From contig CAZIZO010000013.1 of the NCBI GenBank assembly GCA_964543905.1, forward strand, positions 19,230 through 83,229: a stretch of DNA of 64,000 nucleotides, in the 5' to 3' direction. A model generated the notes under the pieces. It saw only the letters and a list, made by a program, of their open reading frames with translations. It ran no database searches and was not told the DNA's origin. The stretch is from GCA-016699835 sp964543905. GTDB taxonomy: Bacteria; Planctomycetota; Phycisphaerae; Phycisphaerales; UBA1924. Of the stretch, positions 53,690-62,712 are shown one piece after another. Position 1 is the first letter of the stretch; each line of letters starts with the position of its first letter. Position numbers and translations under genes: made by a program.

Positions 53690-54193
53690 CTAGCGACGAC
53701 GACGGGTCGCAATCAGTCCCGCGAGCCCAAAGAGGCCCGCCGACGCCGGCGAAGGGACGACGCCCGTGAAGCGGAAGACGCAGTCGTTGTAGTCCATGTC
53801 GCCGCCGCCGAAAATGTCCTCAAATCCAACCAGATAGGAGAGCCCCGTCTCGGGCGTGACGTCGGCGTGGGCAAGGCCATCCGGGTTGCGGACGCCCGGT
53901 CCGGTTTGATACGCAAAGCCCGTATCACGCACGCGGAGTTCAAAGATCATCTCGCCGGCAGGGAACGTGCCAAGGTTGGCGATCAAGCCGGTGTCGCGAT
54001 TCGTCGCGATGAACCGCGGCGCACCCGGGGAGACGAGCCACAGTTCGCTCGTGAACCCCGCGTCGGAGGCGAGTACCTCGACGGTGACATCACCCAACCC
54101 GTTGGTCAGGATGGGATCGCCGATGATGGCGGACGAAGAACCAGCCAAGCCGCACAGCGCGGCCGCGAACGAACCGATCACGTACTTTTTCAT
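53690..54193 (-). CDS. Secreted DUF4114-type protein with sorting tail
   Basis: A 167-residue exported protein with signal peptide MKKYVIGSFAAALCGLAGS. The middle to C-terminal part matches DUF4114: LVGFEDIFGGGDMDYNDCVF, the GFED..GGD.D(Y/F)ND signature that probably binds calcium. It ends VPSPASAGLFGLAG, LIATRRRR, a variant of the sorting tail with Ser-Pro-Ala-Ser in place of the usual Pro-Gly. Gly/Asp-rich, beta, likely surface-displayed. 102 bases separate it from the thioredoxin gene. Confidence 0.78.
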   Translation of the reverse strand: MKKYVIGSFAAALCGLAGSSSAIIGDPILTNGLGDVTVEVLASDAGFTSELWLVSPGAPRFIATNRDTGLIANLGTFPAGEMIFELRVRDTGFAYQTGPGVRNPDGLAHADVTPETGLSYLVGFEDIFGGGDMDYNDCVFRFTGVVPSPASAGLFGLAGLIATRRRR

Positions 54194-54403
54194 ATGTCTT
54201 GTCTCCCTCTCTCCTCGCGGGGTTATCGGCTTGGCCGCGGAAAGGCCATCCGGCGCGAGTGATCTCGCACCATATTAGCAAACTTTCGTTTCAGATGCAA
54301 GTCGTTTCTTTTCGTGCTTCGCATCCAAGTCGTCTTGCGTCGTCTATTCGCACGGGTCGTCGAGTTTCCGGACGTTCGAAGGTGTCGTGCGGTCAAAATA
54401 GAG

Positions 54404-54433
54404 CATCGCCCGCGTCGTGAGACGCGGGCGATG
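54404..54433 (-). terminator. Terminator of the dockerin-like gene
   Basis: Arms CATCGCCCGCGTC and GACGCGGGCGATG pair perfectly around GTGA. Read on the minus strand it is followed by CTCTATTTTG. It lies 26 bases past the stop of the 54.5-56.6 kb gene. Confidence 0.7.
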
Positions 54434-54459
54434 GGGAGCCAACAGCAAAACGGCGGCGG

Positions 54460-56640
54460 TTAGCAGCCGGCTTCAAACCGGACGAGGAAGTAGAGGAGGT
54501 CGTCGATCGTCACGCCCCCGTCGGGCGTGCCGGTGCCGGAGCCATCATCCACGTCCGCACCGCACGAGGTGCCGGCTTCAAAGACAACGAGGTAGTAGAG
54601 GAGGTCGTCGATCGTGACGCCGCCGTCGGGAATGCCCAAGCCCGAGCCGTTGTCCACGTCGGCGAGACAGGCGATGGAGCCGTTGCACACCTCGACGAAC
54701 TGGTTGCCCGCGAAGTTGTTGAAGTTGATGAGCGCGACGGGCGAATCGCCGCCGATGAAGTTGCCCAGCCCGTCGCCGCCGAGGTTCCCCGTGCCGTCCG
54801 GGAGCCCGCCGATCACTTGGTTGGAGAGATACGACCCCTCGCCGTTCGCGACGAATCCGGCAATCTTGATGCAGGAGGTGCCATCCCAGCCCAGTTCGGT
54901 GAGATCGATGTAGAACTCCAGGCCCGTCGTCACGCACGACGCGCCCGCGGGATCGCTGCCGGAGACGCCCCCCACGTTGCTGTTATTGATCGTGGCGTGG
55001 ATGAGGTCGGAGGTGCCGACGGGGCTGAGCGGGTTCGCACGAGCCGAGGCGCCCGCCGCGCGGGGGGCGTAGTTGGTGTAGATGTTCCCCCCGCTGATCG
55101 GCTGCGGATCGGGTCCGCCGCCGAGGCAGGTGAAGTTGCCCTGGAAGCGGATCGGGTTGCGCATCGAGTCGTTCTTATTGCCCCCGTCGTACGCGCCGTA
55201 GTCGAAGGGCTCGTTGCTGAACCCGCGGACCTTCCCGTTCGCGCGGAGCACGGCCGCGTCCATGACCTGGGAGGCGTTCGTGCCCGAGCCTTGCGTCTTG
55301 AAACTCATCCAGTAGTCGGGGTTGAAGCCCGTGTCGAAGGTCATCCCGTTCATGCGGTTGAGATTGCCGTACGCGATGTCCACATTCAGGTTGTTTCCCA
55401 GCAGTGGGTTCTGGCCCACGTCGGCGCCGAGGTCCGACTCGGTGACCGTGCCGGCGTCGATGAAGAGGTTGATCTTGTTGCCACCCGGCGCGCACGCGGT
55501 ATCGCCGCCGTTCTCGAGGTTGCCCGTGACGAGCACGTACAGGCGATTGCGCTGGGCGTCCAGGTAGGCATAGAGCCCGTCGATCTCGGAGCCGTTGGAG
55601 AAATCAGGGTCGGGTCCGGCGGGGGGCGGGCAGGCCCCGACGACGCCGCCCGTGTTCGAGTTGTCGAGCGCGACCTGGATGTTGGCGAAGTTGTTGCCGC
55701 CGCCCAGCGTGCCGCTGCCGCTGCCGACGACGACGCTGCCCGCGTAGTCCCCGGGGGTGCCCACGCCCAGTTGCGCGAAGTTCACGAACATGGTGGGCTC
55801 GGCATTGCCGCACGTCGCCATCAGGTAGTAATCCGCCTCGAAGCCCGTGTCGAAGGTCAGGCCCGACATCTTGTTCAGGCCGTCAAAGTCCACGTTGGGG
55901 TTCGTGTTGGTGAGCACGTTCTGCCCGCCGGCCACGGAGTCCACGAAGAACTCGAGTTTGTTGAAGTTGGTCTGCAGGTTGCCGCCCACGAAGATGTACA
56001 GGTTCGTGCCGTCGGTCACGGCATGCAAGTTGTCGAGTTCCGAACCGTTGGCAAACTGATTGCCCGCGTTGGAGTCGCCAAACCCGGTGCGAGCCGCTTG
56101 CGTGAAGAGGGGAGCGCCGTAGGACGCGTCGCGCACGCCGTCGATCGTCGGCGCCGTCGCCACCGTCCCCGCGGCGATGGTCACGAACTGGTTGCCGGCG
56201 AAACTGTTGAAGTCGATCCCCGCCACCGGGGTCGCGCCGCCGATGTAGTTCCCCGCGCCGTCGCCCCCGAGGTTGCCCGTGCCGCCCGGGAGAGAGCCCG
56301 CGATCTGATTCGAGAGGTAATCGTGCCCGCCGCCGTTGATGAACGCGCACACCTTGACGGGCCCCGTCGGGCTCCCGATGCTGGCGAGGGGAATCACGAT
56401 CTCAAAGCCCCGATCGACCGCGGCGGCGTTCCCGCCCGGCGACAAGGGGTCGCAAGGCGTCGGGGGCTGCGCGTTGCCAAACCCCGTCGGCACGTTCTGC
56501 ACCCAGCGCACCGGGCCATAGAACGCACGATCCGCGTCCGACAACGTGCCGTCGATCACGGGCTGCGCCATCGCCTGCCCGGCCGCCGCCATCAGAAGGG
56601 CCGCACCACAACACGCCGACTTGTTCAACTTGCGATCCAT
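54460..56640 (-). CDS. Large secreted protein with tandem GC-type dockerin-like repeats
   Basis: A 726-residue exported protein. ATG at 56640 has GGAG nine bases upstream and the signal peptide is CCGAALLMAAAGQAMA. The body is Asn/Gly-rich and beta-stranded; the unit with YLSNQIAGSLPGGTGNLGG near residue 110 and the one with YLSNQVIGGLPDGTGNLGG near residue 615 are clearly a duplication. The end carries two EF-hand-like repeats, each running PDGGVTIDDLLYxLVxFEAG, the second closing FEAGC. That is the GC-type dockerin seen in Phycisphaerae, which probably binds calcium and anchors the protein to the cell surface or a partner. Confidence 0.8.
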   Translation of the reverse strand: MDRKLNKSACCGAALLMAAAGQAMAQPVIDGTLSDADRAFYGPVRWVQNVPTGFGNAQPPTPCDPLSPGGNAAAVDRGFEIVIPLASIGSPTGPVKVCAFINGGGHDYLSNQIAGSLPGGTGNLGGDGAGNYIGGATPVAGIDFNSFAGNQFVTIAAGTVATAPTIDGVRDASYGAPLFTQAARTGFGDSNAGNQFANGSELDNLHAVTDGTNLYIFVGGNLQTNFNKLEFFVDSVAGGQNVLTNTNPNVDFDGLNKMSGLTFDTGFEADYYLMATCGNAEPTMFVNFAQLGVGTPGDYAGSVVVGSGSGTLGGGNNFANIQVALDNSNTGGVVGACPPPAGPDPDFSNGSEIDGLYAYLDAQRNRLYVLVTGNLENGGDTACAPGGNKINLFIDAGTVTESDLGADVGQNPLLGNNLNVDIAYGNLNRMNGMTFDTGFNPDYWMSFKTQGSGTNASQVMDAAVLRANGKVRGFSNEPFDYGAYDGGNKNDSMRNPIRFQGNFTCLGGGPDPQPISGGNIYTNYAPRAAGASARANPLSPVGTSDLIHATINNSNVGGVSGSDPAGASCVTTGLEFYIDLTELGWDGTSCIKIAGFVANGEGSYLSNQVIGGLPDGTGNLGGDGLGNFIGGDSPVALINFNNFAGNQFVEVCNGSIACLADVDNGSGLGIPDGGVTIDDLLYYLVVFEAGTSCGADVDDGSGTGTPDGGVTIDDLLYFLVRFEAGC

Positions 56641-57054
56641 GTTTCGAGTCTCCATCTGCAGTGCTCCGGCGGAATGCCGGAGAATCTCTCGAACGAAACA
56701 GACCTGTGAAACGCTTCGGGCAGGGGCACCCACCCCACGACCGGGACGAACTTCCCGGACGTGCTATGCCCGCGATTCCTTCCGGAATCTTCGGTGAATG
56801 TACCACTTCGCCCACCCAATTGCGAGAGAAATGCGCGCGAATATGGCGCGCTGAAACGGTTACAGCACGAGATATTCTCGCCGCGCATCTCAGCCTGAAA
56901 AAACAGGCAATCTTGGAACCGTTACACCCCTTCCGATCCGTCCACATCCCGGGTATCGTCTACAGATGGTCGCCCTCGGATCGAGATGTGCAGGCACCGC
57001 CCTCGAGCCCGCAACCACTTCCGTGTTCGCACACCATCGCCCAGGAGTTCACGC
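56641..57054. promoter_or_regulatory. 414-bp divergent promoter region with a repeated GTTACA motif
   Basis: Lies between the dockerin gene (minus) and the prepilin-like gene (plus). Two near-identical direct motifs, GAAACGGTTACA (56853-56864) and GGAACCGTTACA (56915-56926), are 62 bases apart and flank a small hairpin GCCTG-AAAAAA-CAGGC (56893-56908). Operators of a regulator are a fair guess but unproven. No clear -35/-10 pair was assigned; the plus-strand gene has AGGAG before its ATG. Confidence 0.35.
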
Positions 57055-58080
57055 ATGACACGCCCTCCACGACTCCATCTCCGCCGCCGCGCGTCTGCGC
57101 CGCATCATGCTCCCCACGCCTTCACGCTGATCGAACTCCTCGTCGTGATCGCGATCATCGCCCTGCTCATCGGCATCCTCCTTCCGGCGCTGGGCAAGGC
57201 CCGTCGCGCCGGCCAGGAAACCAAGAACATGGCCAACCTCAAATCGATGGGGCTCGCCATGACCCTTTACGCCAACGACTACAAGAACTGGTTGCCCGTC
57301 CTTCCCATGACCGCCGCCGACCTGGCCAACTTCCGCCGACCCTCCGGTCCCAGCGGCGGATTCCTCGCTAACCAGGCGACGGCCGGCGGCGTCGCCGGCC
57401 TCTTTAGCCTCTTCCAGCAGCCCGACGCCACGCCCGGCGCGCCCTTCGGCTTCCGTGGTTTCGCCAACTTCTCCGGCAATCCCGACAACGCCGCCTACCT
57501 CAACGGCAACAAGGTCCCCCTCATGCGGAACTACCTCGAAGGACTCGCCATCCTCACCAACCCCGCCGATCGTGAAGACGTCTGGTACGGCATGCCCTAC
57601 AGCGAGAATCCGCCGAACTCCTGGGCCGTCGCGAGTGGACAATACCTCTTCAAGCCCAAAGCCCCAGGGTCCGAGATCGAGGTCATCAGTTACAACATCA
57701 GTTACTTGTATCTGCCCGGCCTCAAGGTCGATGATCCCGACGTCATTTCGGCCGTCCCCTTCTGGGGTGACGAGACCCTCGGCCCGGACGTCAGCATCGG
57801 CGCCTGGTACGGCGGCGGCGGCACCGGGACAAGAGGCACAGAAGTGGGGCAGGCGCTCGGGGCCCTCCCCGGCGGATATCACCAGCGCGACAACCTCGGC
57901 GAATCCGGCGGGGCCTTCGTCTTCACCGACGGGCATGCCCAGTTCATCAAGAGCGTCGGTGGAACCACCCCGGACACGCCCAGCATCCAGAACGTCTTCT
58001 TCGGCAATCCCCAACTCTTCCCCACCAGCATCAACGCCATCAATCGTTATCGCAGCATGAAGATCAACACCATCGATTAG
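57055..58080 (+). CDS. Type II prepilin-like protein (DUF1559-like)
   Basis: A 341-residue protein with a textbook prepilin leader: HAFTLIELLVVIAIIALLIG and then ILLPALGKAR, cut before Phe. A long helix follows (RRAGQETKNMANLKSMGLAM). The late GGYHQRDNLGESGGAFVFTD with a DGH after it is the H-x-DG motif common in planctomycete DUF1559 proteins. The ATG at 57055 has AGGAG eight bases upstream. Divergent from the dockerin gene across a 414-base region. Probably one of many surface or secretion pseudopilins; which machine uses it is unknown. Confidence 0.85.
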   Translation: MTRPPRLHLRRRASAPHHAPHAFTLIELLVVIAIIALLIGILLPALGKARRAGQETKNMANLKSMGLAMTLYANDYKNWLPVLPMTAADLANFRRPSGPSGGFLANQATAGGVAGLFSLFQQPDATPGAPFGFRGFANFSGNPDNAAYLNGNKVPLMRNYLEGLAILTNPADREDVWYGMPYSENPPNSWAVASGQYLFKPKAPGSEIEVISYNISYLYLPGLKVDDPDVISAVPFWGDETLGPDVSIGAWYGGGGTGTRGTEVGQALGALPGGYHQRDNLGESGGAFVFTDGHAQFIKSVGGTTPDTPSIQNVFFGNPQLFPTSINAINRYRSMKINTID

Positions 58081-58180
58081 CCTTGCAGGCTTGCGCATCA
58101 CGCGCGACGCCTCGCCGAGTCGCCCCCGCTCGCTTACGCTTCGCGTCTCGCCTTTCCCTTCCACGCGTGGGAGCGCTTCG

Positions 58181-59266
58181 TTGTCCGCTCAGGTCCAGCC
58201 ACCCTCATCCTCTCCGCTCCGCCGAATCCTCTTCGCCCAAGAGTCCGGCCTCGTCCTCGTCATCATCCTCATGATGGCGGGCCTCTCGTTCTTCGGCGGC
58301 ACCAAAAACAAGCGCCTCCCCGACCCCGCCAACCCCGGCCAATGGACCACCGTCGAAGTCAATAAGTTCCTCGACGCCGAAAACCTCGTCCTCCTCGCCA
58401 AGGATGCCAGTTTCGTCGCCATCATGGCCGTCGGGATGACCGCCGTCATCGTCATGGGTGGCATCGACCTCTCCGTCGGCTCCATCTACGCCGTCGCCGC
58501 CCTCCTTGGCGCCATGGCCCTCCGCGCACTCCAGTCGCAGTGGGGGGGTCAGGTCGCGCCGGCGTACCTCTCCATCCCCCTCGGCGTCGGCCTGTGCGGC
58601 CTCGCCGGCGCCGCCTGCGGCGCGCTCAACGGCTCCATGGTCGTCGGCCTCCGCGTTCACCCCTTCATCATCACCCTCGGCATGATGGCCGTCCTCCGGG
58701 GCGTCGCCTTCGTCTCCACCAAGGGACAATCCATCGTCGGCTTTCCCGAGAGTTACACCTCCGGCTTCTTCAAGGCCCAGTTCTTCGGCGTGCGACCCGT
58801 GCCCGTCCTCGTCATGCTCGCCGTCGTCCTCGCCGGGCACCTCATCCTCACCCGATTCCTCCTCGGCCGCCGCACCTACGCCATCGGCGGCAACGAGACC
58901 GCGGCGCAGTACGCCGGAATCCCGGTCGGACGCGTCAAGATCATCGTCTACACCCTCATGGGCATGCTCGCCGGCCTCAGCGGCGCGGTTTCGCTCGGCT
59001 ACCTCGGCGCCGCCACTTCCAACGACGGGATGGGCTACGAACTCAACGTGATCGCCGCCGCCGTCATCGGCGGCGCCTCCCTGACCGGCGGCCGAGGCAC
59101 CGCCCTTGGTGCGGTCCTCGGGGCGATCCTCATCCAACTCATCACCAACGCGATGCTCATCCTCGACATCGACACCAACTACACCCAGATCGTCATGGGC
59201 ATCGCCACCGTCGCCGCCGTGGTGCTCGATCAGGTCAAGGCCAGGTTCCTCCCGTCCGGGCGATGA
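58181..59266 (+). CDS. Sugar-type ABC transporter permease (RbsC-like)
   Basis: About 361 residues, ten or so spans, BPD_transp_2 family. Markers: MAVGMTAVIVMGGIDLSVGS, GLRVHPFIITLGMMAVLRG, GRRTYAIGGNETAAQYAGIP and ELNVIAAAVIGGASLTGGRG. These are the ribose/xylose/autoinducer-2 permease motifs. Neither an RbsA-like ATPase nor a sugar-binding protein is nearby, so it is an orphan here. TTG at 58181 is preferred as start because GGGAG lies about six bases upstream; a TTG at 58091 would add 30 unlikely residues. Confidence 0.85.
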   Translation: MSAQVQPPSSSPLRRILFAQESGLVLVIILMMAGLSFFGGTKNKRLPDPANPGQWTTVEVNKFLDAENLVLLAKDASFVAIMAVGMTAVIVMGGIDLSVGSIYAVAALLGAMALRALQSQWGGQVAPAYLSIPLGVGLCGLAGAACGALNGSMVVGLRVHPFIITLGMMAVLRGVAFVSTKGQSIVGFPESYTSGFFKAQFFGVRPVPVLVMLAVVLAGHLILTRFLLGRRTYAIGGNETAAQYAGIPVGRVKIIVYTLMGMLAGLSGAVSLGYLGAATSNDGMGYELNVIAAAVIGGASLTGGRGTALGAVLGAILIQLITNAMLILDIDTNYTQIVMGIATVAAVVLDQVKARFLPSGR

Positions 59267-59302
59267 CACACGCCGCGGCGGCTCACGTACACTTCGTCGA
59301 GC

Positions 59303-59701
59303 ATGCCCACCGAGCGCCCCAGTTCCCGACGCCCGCCCGCTCGCCCGGTCGCCAAGGGCTGGCTCGCCGCCTTGCCCATCATCGTCTTCCTCATCTTCTT
59401 CACCACCATCTCGTTCGGCATGGCCTTCTTCGCCTACCAGAACGGCGCCCCCTGGATCTTCGTCCTCGGCGCGGGCGGTATCGGCGTCGTCGGCCTCTCC
59501 TTTGGCGTCAGCGGCGCCTACGCCGCCTACCTCGGTCGCCGCTCGCACCCCCAGGTGCCTCCCGAGCCGCCCGACACCGACCCGCCAGCCCCTTCACGCT
59601 CAACGGGCTTTGGCTCCCCCTCGCCTTGCGCCTACTGCGGACGCGTCGTGCCCGCAGACCAGATCGCCTGCCCCGGGTGCGGGAGCGCGATCGAACGTTG
59701 A
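59303..59701 (+). CDS. Small membrane protein with C-terminal zinc ribbon
   Basis: A 132-residue protein with two spans (GWLAALPIIVFLIFFTTISF and WIFVLGAGGIGVVGLSFGVS) and a Pro-rich stretch. A C-terminal zinc ribbon follows (CAYCGRVV to CPGCGS, two CxxC pairs). It lies 37 bases after the permease and 31 bases before a MoxR gene, all on one strand, so they may be one operon. Function unknown; the zinc ribbon suggests regulation or protein contact. Confidence 0.7.
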   Translation: MPTERPSSRRPPARPVAKGWLAALPIIVFLIFFTTISFGMAFFAYQNGAPWIFVLGAGGIGVVGLSFGVSGAYAAYLGRRSHPQVPPEPPDTDPPAPSRSTGFGSPSPCAYCGRVVPADQIACPGCGSAIER

Positions 59702-59731
59702 CGCGCGTTTTCTTCGGGTACCATCCGCCGC

Positions 59732-60778
59732 ATGACGAGTGATCCCTCCACGCCCGCCGAGGTGCTCGCCGCCGCGGCCCAGTTCCGCGCCGACTACGAC
59801 GCCGTCCGGACCGAGATCGCCAAGGTGATCGTCGGGCAGGAGCCCATCATCGAAGGCGTGCTCACCTGCCTCTTCACCAACGGGCACGCGCTCCTCGAAG
59901 GCGTTCCCGGGATCGGCAAGACGCTCCTCGTCCGCACCCTCGCCCGCGCGCTCAACCTCTCCTTCAGCCGCATCCAGTTCACGCCCGACCTCATGCCCGC
60001 CGACATCTCGGGCACCACCGTCGTCGTCGAATCCGAGGGTGAGGCCCGCGAGCGCACACGCGTCTTCAAGTTCCAGCCCGGCCCCGTCTTCGCCCAGATC
60101 CTCCTCGCCGACGAGATCAATCGTGCCACGCCCAAAACCCAGTCCGCGCTCCTCGAAGCGATGCAGGAACGAGGCGTCACCGTCGGCGGCACCACGCACA
60201 AACTCCCCGAACCGTTCCTCGTCATGGCCACGCAGAACCCCATCGAGCAGGAAGGCACCTATCCCCTTCCCGAGGCCCAACTCGACCGCTTCCTCTTAAA
60301 ACTCCTCGTCACACCCCCGTCGCGTGCCGAACTCGCCCGAATCCTCGATCGCACCACCGCGGGAAGCGAGTCGAACGTCGAAGCCCGATTGGACACCCCT
60401 CGAATCCTGTCCCACCAGCGCCTCATCCGACGCGTGCCGATCGCTCCCTCCATTCAGGACTTTGCGGTCCGCCTCGTCCTCGCGACACACCCCAGCGCGA
60501 CGCGATCCCCAGGCGCCGAGTCCCTCGCTCCCCCCATCGTCGAGAAGTACATCCGCCTCGGCGCAAGCCCACGCGCCGCGCAGTCCCTCGTGCTCGCCGG
60601 CAAGTGCCGTGCCCTCCTCGCGGGCCGCCCCGCCGTCGCGATCGAGGACCTCAAGGCCGTTGCCCTTCCCGCGCTGCGCCACCGCCTCATCCTCAACTTT
60701 GAGGCGAGTGCCGAGGGCGTCTCGACCGATACCGTCGTCGAAAACCTCCTCGCCACACTTCCCAACGAGGCGTCGTAA
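59732..60778 (+). CDS. MoxR-family AAA+ ATPase (second copy)
   Basis: A 348-residue MoxR ATPase. Walker A GVPGIGKTLLVRTLA, Walker B ILLADEINRATPKTQ, sensor 1 MATQNPIEQEGTYPLPE and a C-terminal lid (GASPRAAQSLVLAGKC). It is a paralogue of the 32.8-33.9 kb protein, sharing SFSRIQFTPDLMPAD. No DUF58 or VWA gene follows it here; the next gene is a lipoprotein, so either its partners lie elsewhere or the lipoprotein is one. Confidence 0.95.
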   Translation: MTSDPSTPAEVLAAAAQFRADYDAVRTEIAKVIVGQEPIIEGVLTCLFTNGHALLEGVPGIGKTLLVRTLARALNLSFSRIQFTPDLMPADISGTTVVVESEGEARERTRVFKFQPGPVFAQILLADEINRATPKTQSALLEAMQERGVTVGGTTHKLPEPFLVMATQNPIEQEGTYPLPEAQLDRFLLKLLVTPPSRAELARILDRTTAGSESNVEARLDTPRILSHQRLIRRVPIAPSIQDFAVRLVLATHPSATRSPGAESLAPPIVEKYIRLGASPRAAQSLVLAGKCRALLAGRPAVAIEDLKAVALPALRHRLILNFEASAEGVSTDTVVENLLATLPNEAS

Positions 60779-60866
60779 AGTCCGTGTCCTCGCCCCATGG
60801 ACCCCGGCCGACGTGCGCCCACGCACGCCCCCGACCTGGCCCGACGGCATGCCCACGCCCCCACCC

Positions 60867-62687
60867 ATGAACCGCCACCGCGCCCTGCGCCAACTCCTCG
60901 CCCTCCCGCTGCTCCTCTCCAGCACGCTCACGCTCTCGGCGTGTGGCTCCGCATCCGCCCCGCCTCGCCCCACCTCCTCGGTCGCGAGCACGCCCGCCCT
61001 CGCGTCCACGGCCCGCATCGACGCCATCCCCAGTTCCCTCATCGTCGTGCCCATCGATCCCGCGTGGGTCTTTTCGACCGACGACGCGGGCACCGGGCGT
61101 CTTGATGACGGGCGCAAAATCAACATCCGCTTCGCACGCATCCACATCGACCGTGTCGCCCTGCTCGAGGGCGTCGGCCCGCGACGCCAGGAATGGCTGC
61201 CGGCGCCGGCCGTCTGGTCCTCGTCGCCCATGCGCGCCCCGAGCGCCACCCCAGCCGCCGCCGCGCCCGCCCAGACGACCACACCGGTCATGGCCATCGA
61301 GTTCCCGGCCATTCCATCCGGACGATCCCTCGATGTCGCCGGCAAGCGCTGGGCCATCAACTGGGTCGCCTCGCCCCACGACATCCTGGCCGCCAGACCT
61401 CCCGCCGCGCAGAGTGAATCCCTCGCACTCTGGCGTCCCACGCTCCCGCCCGCCGGCGCCGTCTCGCCCGTCTTCGCCGCCTACAGCCGTCCCGAGTCGC
61501 TCTCCCCCATCGGTCGCTGGCGCTATCGCATGCTGACCGATGGCCTCGCCCCGCCCGGCGCCTCCGACGCCGCCGCGACCAGCCCGCTCCCCGCGTTCGA
61601 GGATCCTCTCATCGAAGCGATCGCGCGCCAGAACGAATCACGCTGGCAATCCGCCCTCGCGTTGCTCTGGAGTGTCGATTCCGACCTGGCCTGGCGCGTC
61701 AAACAACGCCTCACGGGCGTCATGGACTTCGGCGAAGGCGTCGTCGCGCCCGCCTGGCCCACGGATCACGCGATCCTCGATCTGCTCCTCGCCGACCTGC
61801 TCGATCCCGTCCTCTCCCCCTCGCAACGCGCCCGCCGCGCCGCCGAGTGGCTCGAAGCCCAGCCCCCCGCGCTCGCCTGGGTCGCGGACGATGCGGGCGT
61901 CCTCGACGCACGGAAGGGCCTAGGCATCGCCTCGGTCGCGATCGCCAACTTGGGCGAGCGGCCCACGCTCGCCTGGGCCGAAGCCGAGGGCGAACGCCGT
62001 GAGCCCGACCTCCTTCCCGCCCCGCCCGCGACCGTCGTGCGCGTGCCCGTCACGCCCATCGACGACAGCCGTCCCGGCCAGGCTCCCTCGCTCGTCTCCG
62101 CGCATCTGGGCCGGTGGAGCCGTGATCTTCGCGTCGTCACCCGCCCGATTCCCCTGGTGCCCCCGGGCCTGACGATCGGCCCGCTCCTCCCCGACCTCAC
62201 CATCCAGTCATGGCTGGAAGAATCCCGTGCCGTCTCCGTCCTTGCCGCGTGGGCCACCGTCGCCCGTCTGCACTCGCCACCCGCGCCGAGCAACGCGCCG
62301 CGACCCTTCGAGTTGTACGTCGAGTGCCGGAGCACCGCCGACGCCTCCACCACCAACGACGACGAGGTCCGCGTCTGGATCGGCCCGACTCGATCCCCCT
62401 TCGCGGTCTTGCGCGTGAGCGCCTCAGGAACGCTCGTGGACGAACTCAATCCCGCCTCCCCTCCCGCCTCGCTGCCCATCGCCCGCACCGACGCCGGTTG
62501 GTCCTTCCATCTCCCCATCCCCCGCGACGCCATCGAGCGCGACGGGCTGCTCCGCCTCGCCCTCACACGCACCGATGCCCGAGGCCGCCGCTCGGCCTGG
62601 CCCCGTCCCATGCTCCCCTGGCAACGCGAGCCGGGACGAATCGCCGTCGATACGACCGCGTGGAGCGACGCCGACCGTGGGCCATGA
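60867..62687 (+). CDS. Lipoprotein of unknown function
   Basis: About 606 residues. The signal peptide ends in a lipobox (LTLSAC, Cys26), so the protein is lipid-anchored. The mature part is Ala/Pro-rich with beta-rich parts (PVMAIEFPAIPSGRSLDV) and a helical middle. I recognise no family. It follows the second MoxR by 88 bases and precedes fumC. A slightly earlier ATG (60849, MPTPPPMNRHR) is possible. Confidence 0.65.
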   Translation: MNRHRALRQLLALPLLLSSTLTLSACGSASAPPRPTSSVASTPALASTARIDAIPSSLIVVPIDPAWVFSTDDAGTGRLDDGRKINIRFARIHIDRVALLEGVGPRRQEWLPAPAVWSSSPMRAPSATPAAAAPAQTTTPVMAIEFPAIPSGRSLDVAGKRWAINWVASPHDILAARPPAAQSESLALWRPTLPPAGAVSPVFAAYSRPESLSPIGRWRYRMLTDGLAPPGASDAAATSPLPAFEDPLIEAIARQNESRWQSALALLWSVDSDLAWRVKQRLTGVMDFGEGVVAPAWPTDHAILDLLLADLLDPVLSPSQRARRAAEWLEAQPPALAWVADDAGVLDARKGLGIASVAIANLGERPTLAWAEAEGERREPDLLPAPPATVVRVPVTPIDDSRPGQAPSLVSAHLGRWSRDLRVVTRPIPLVPPGLTIGPLLPDLTIQSWLEESRAVSVLAAWATVARLHSPPAPSNAPRPFELYVECRSTADASTTNDDEVRVWIGPTRSPFAVLRVSASGTLVDELNPASPPASLPIARTDAGWSFHLPIPRDAIERDGLLRLALTRTDARGRRSAWPRPMLPWQREPGRIAVDTTAWSDADRGP

Positions 62688-62712
62688 TCGCTCCCGCGCT
62701 CTACACTCGATC

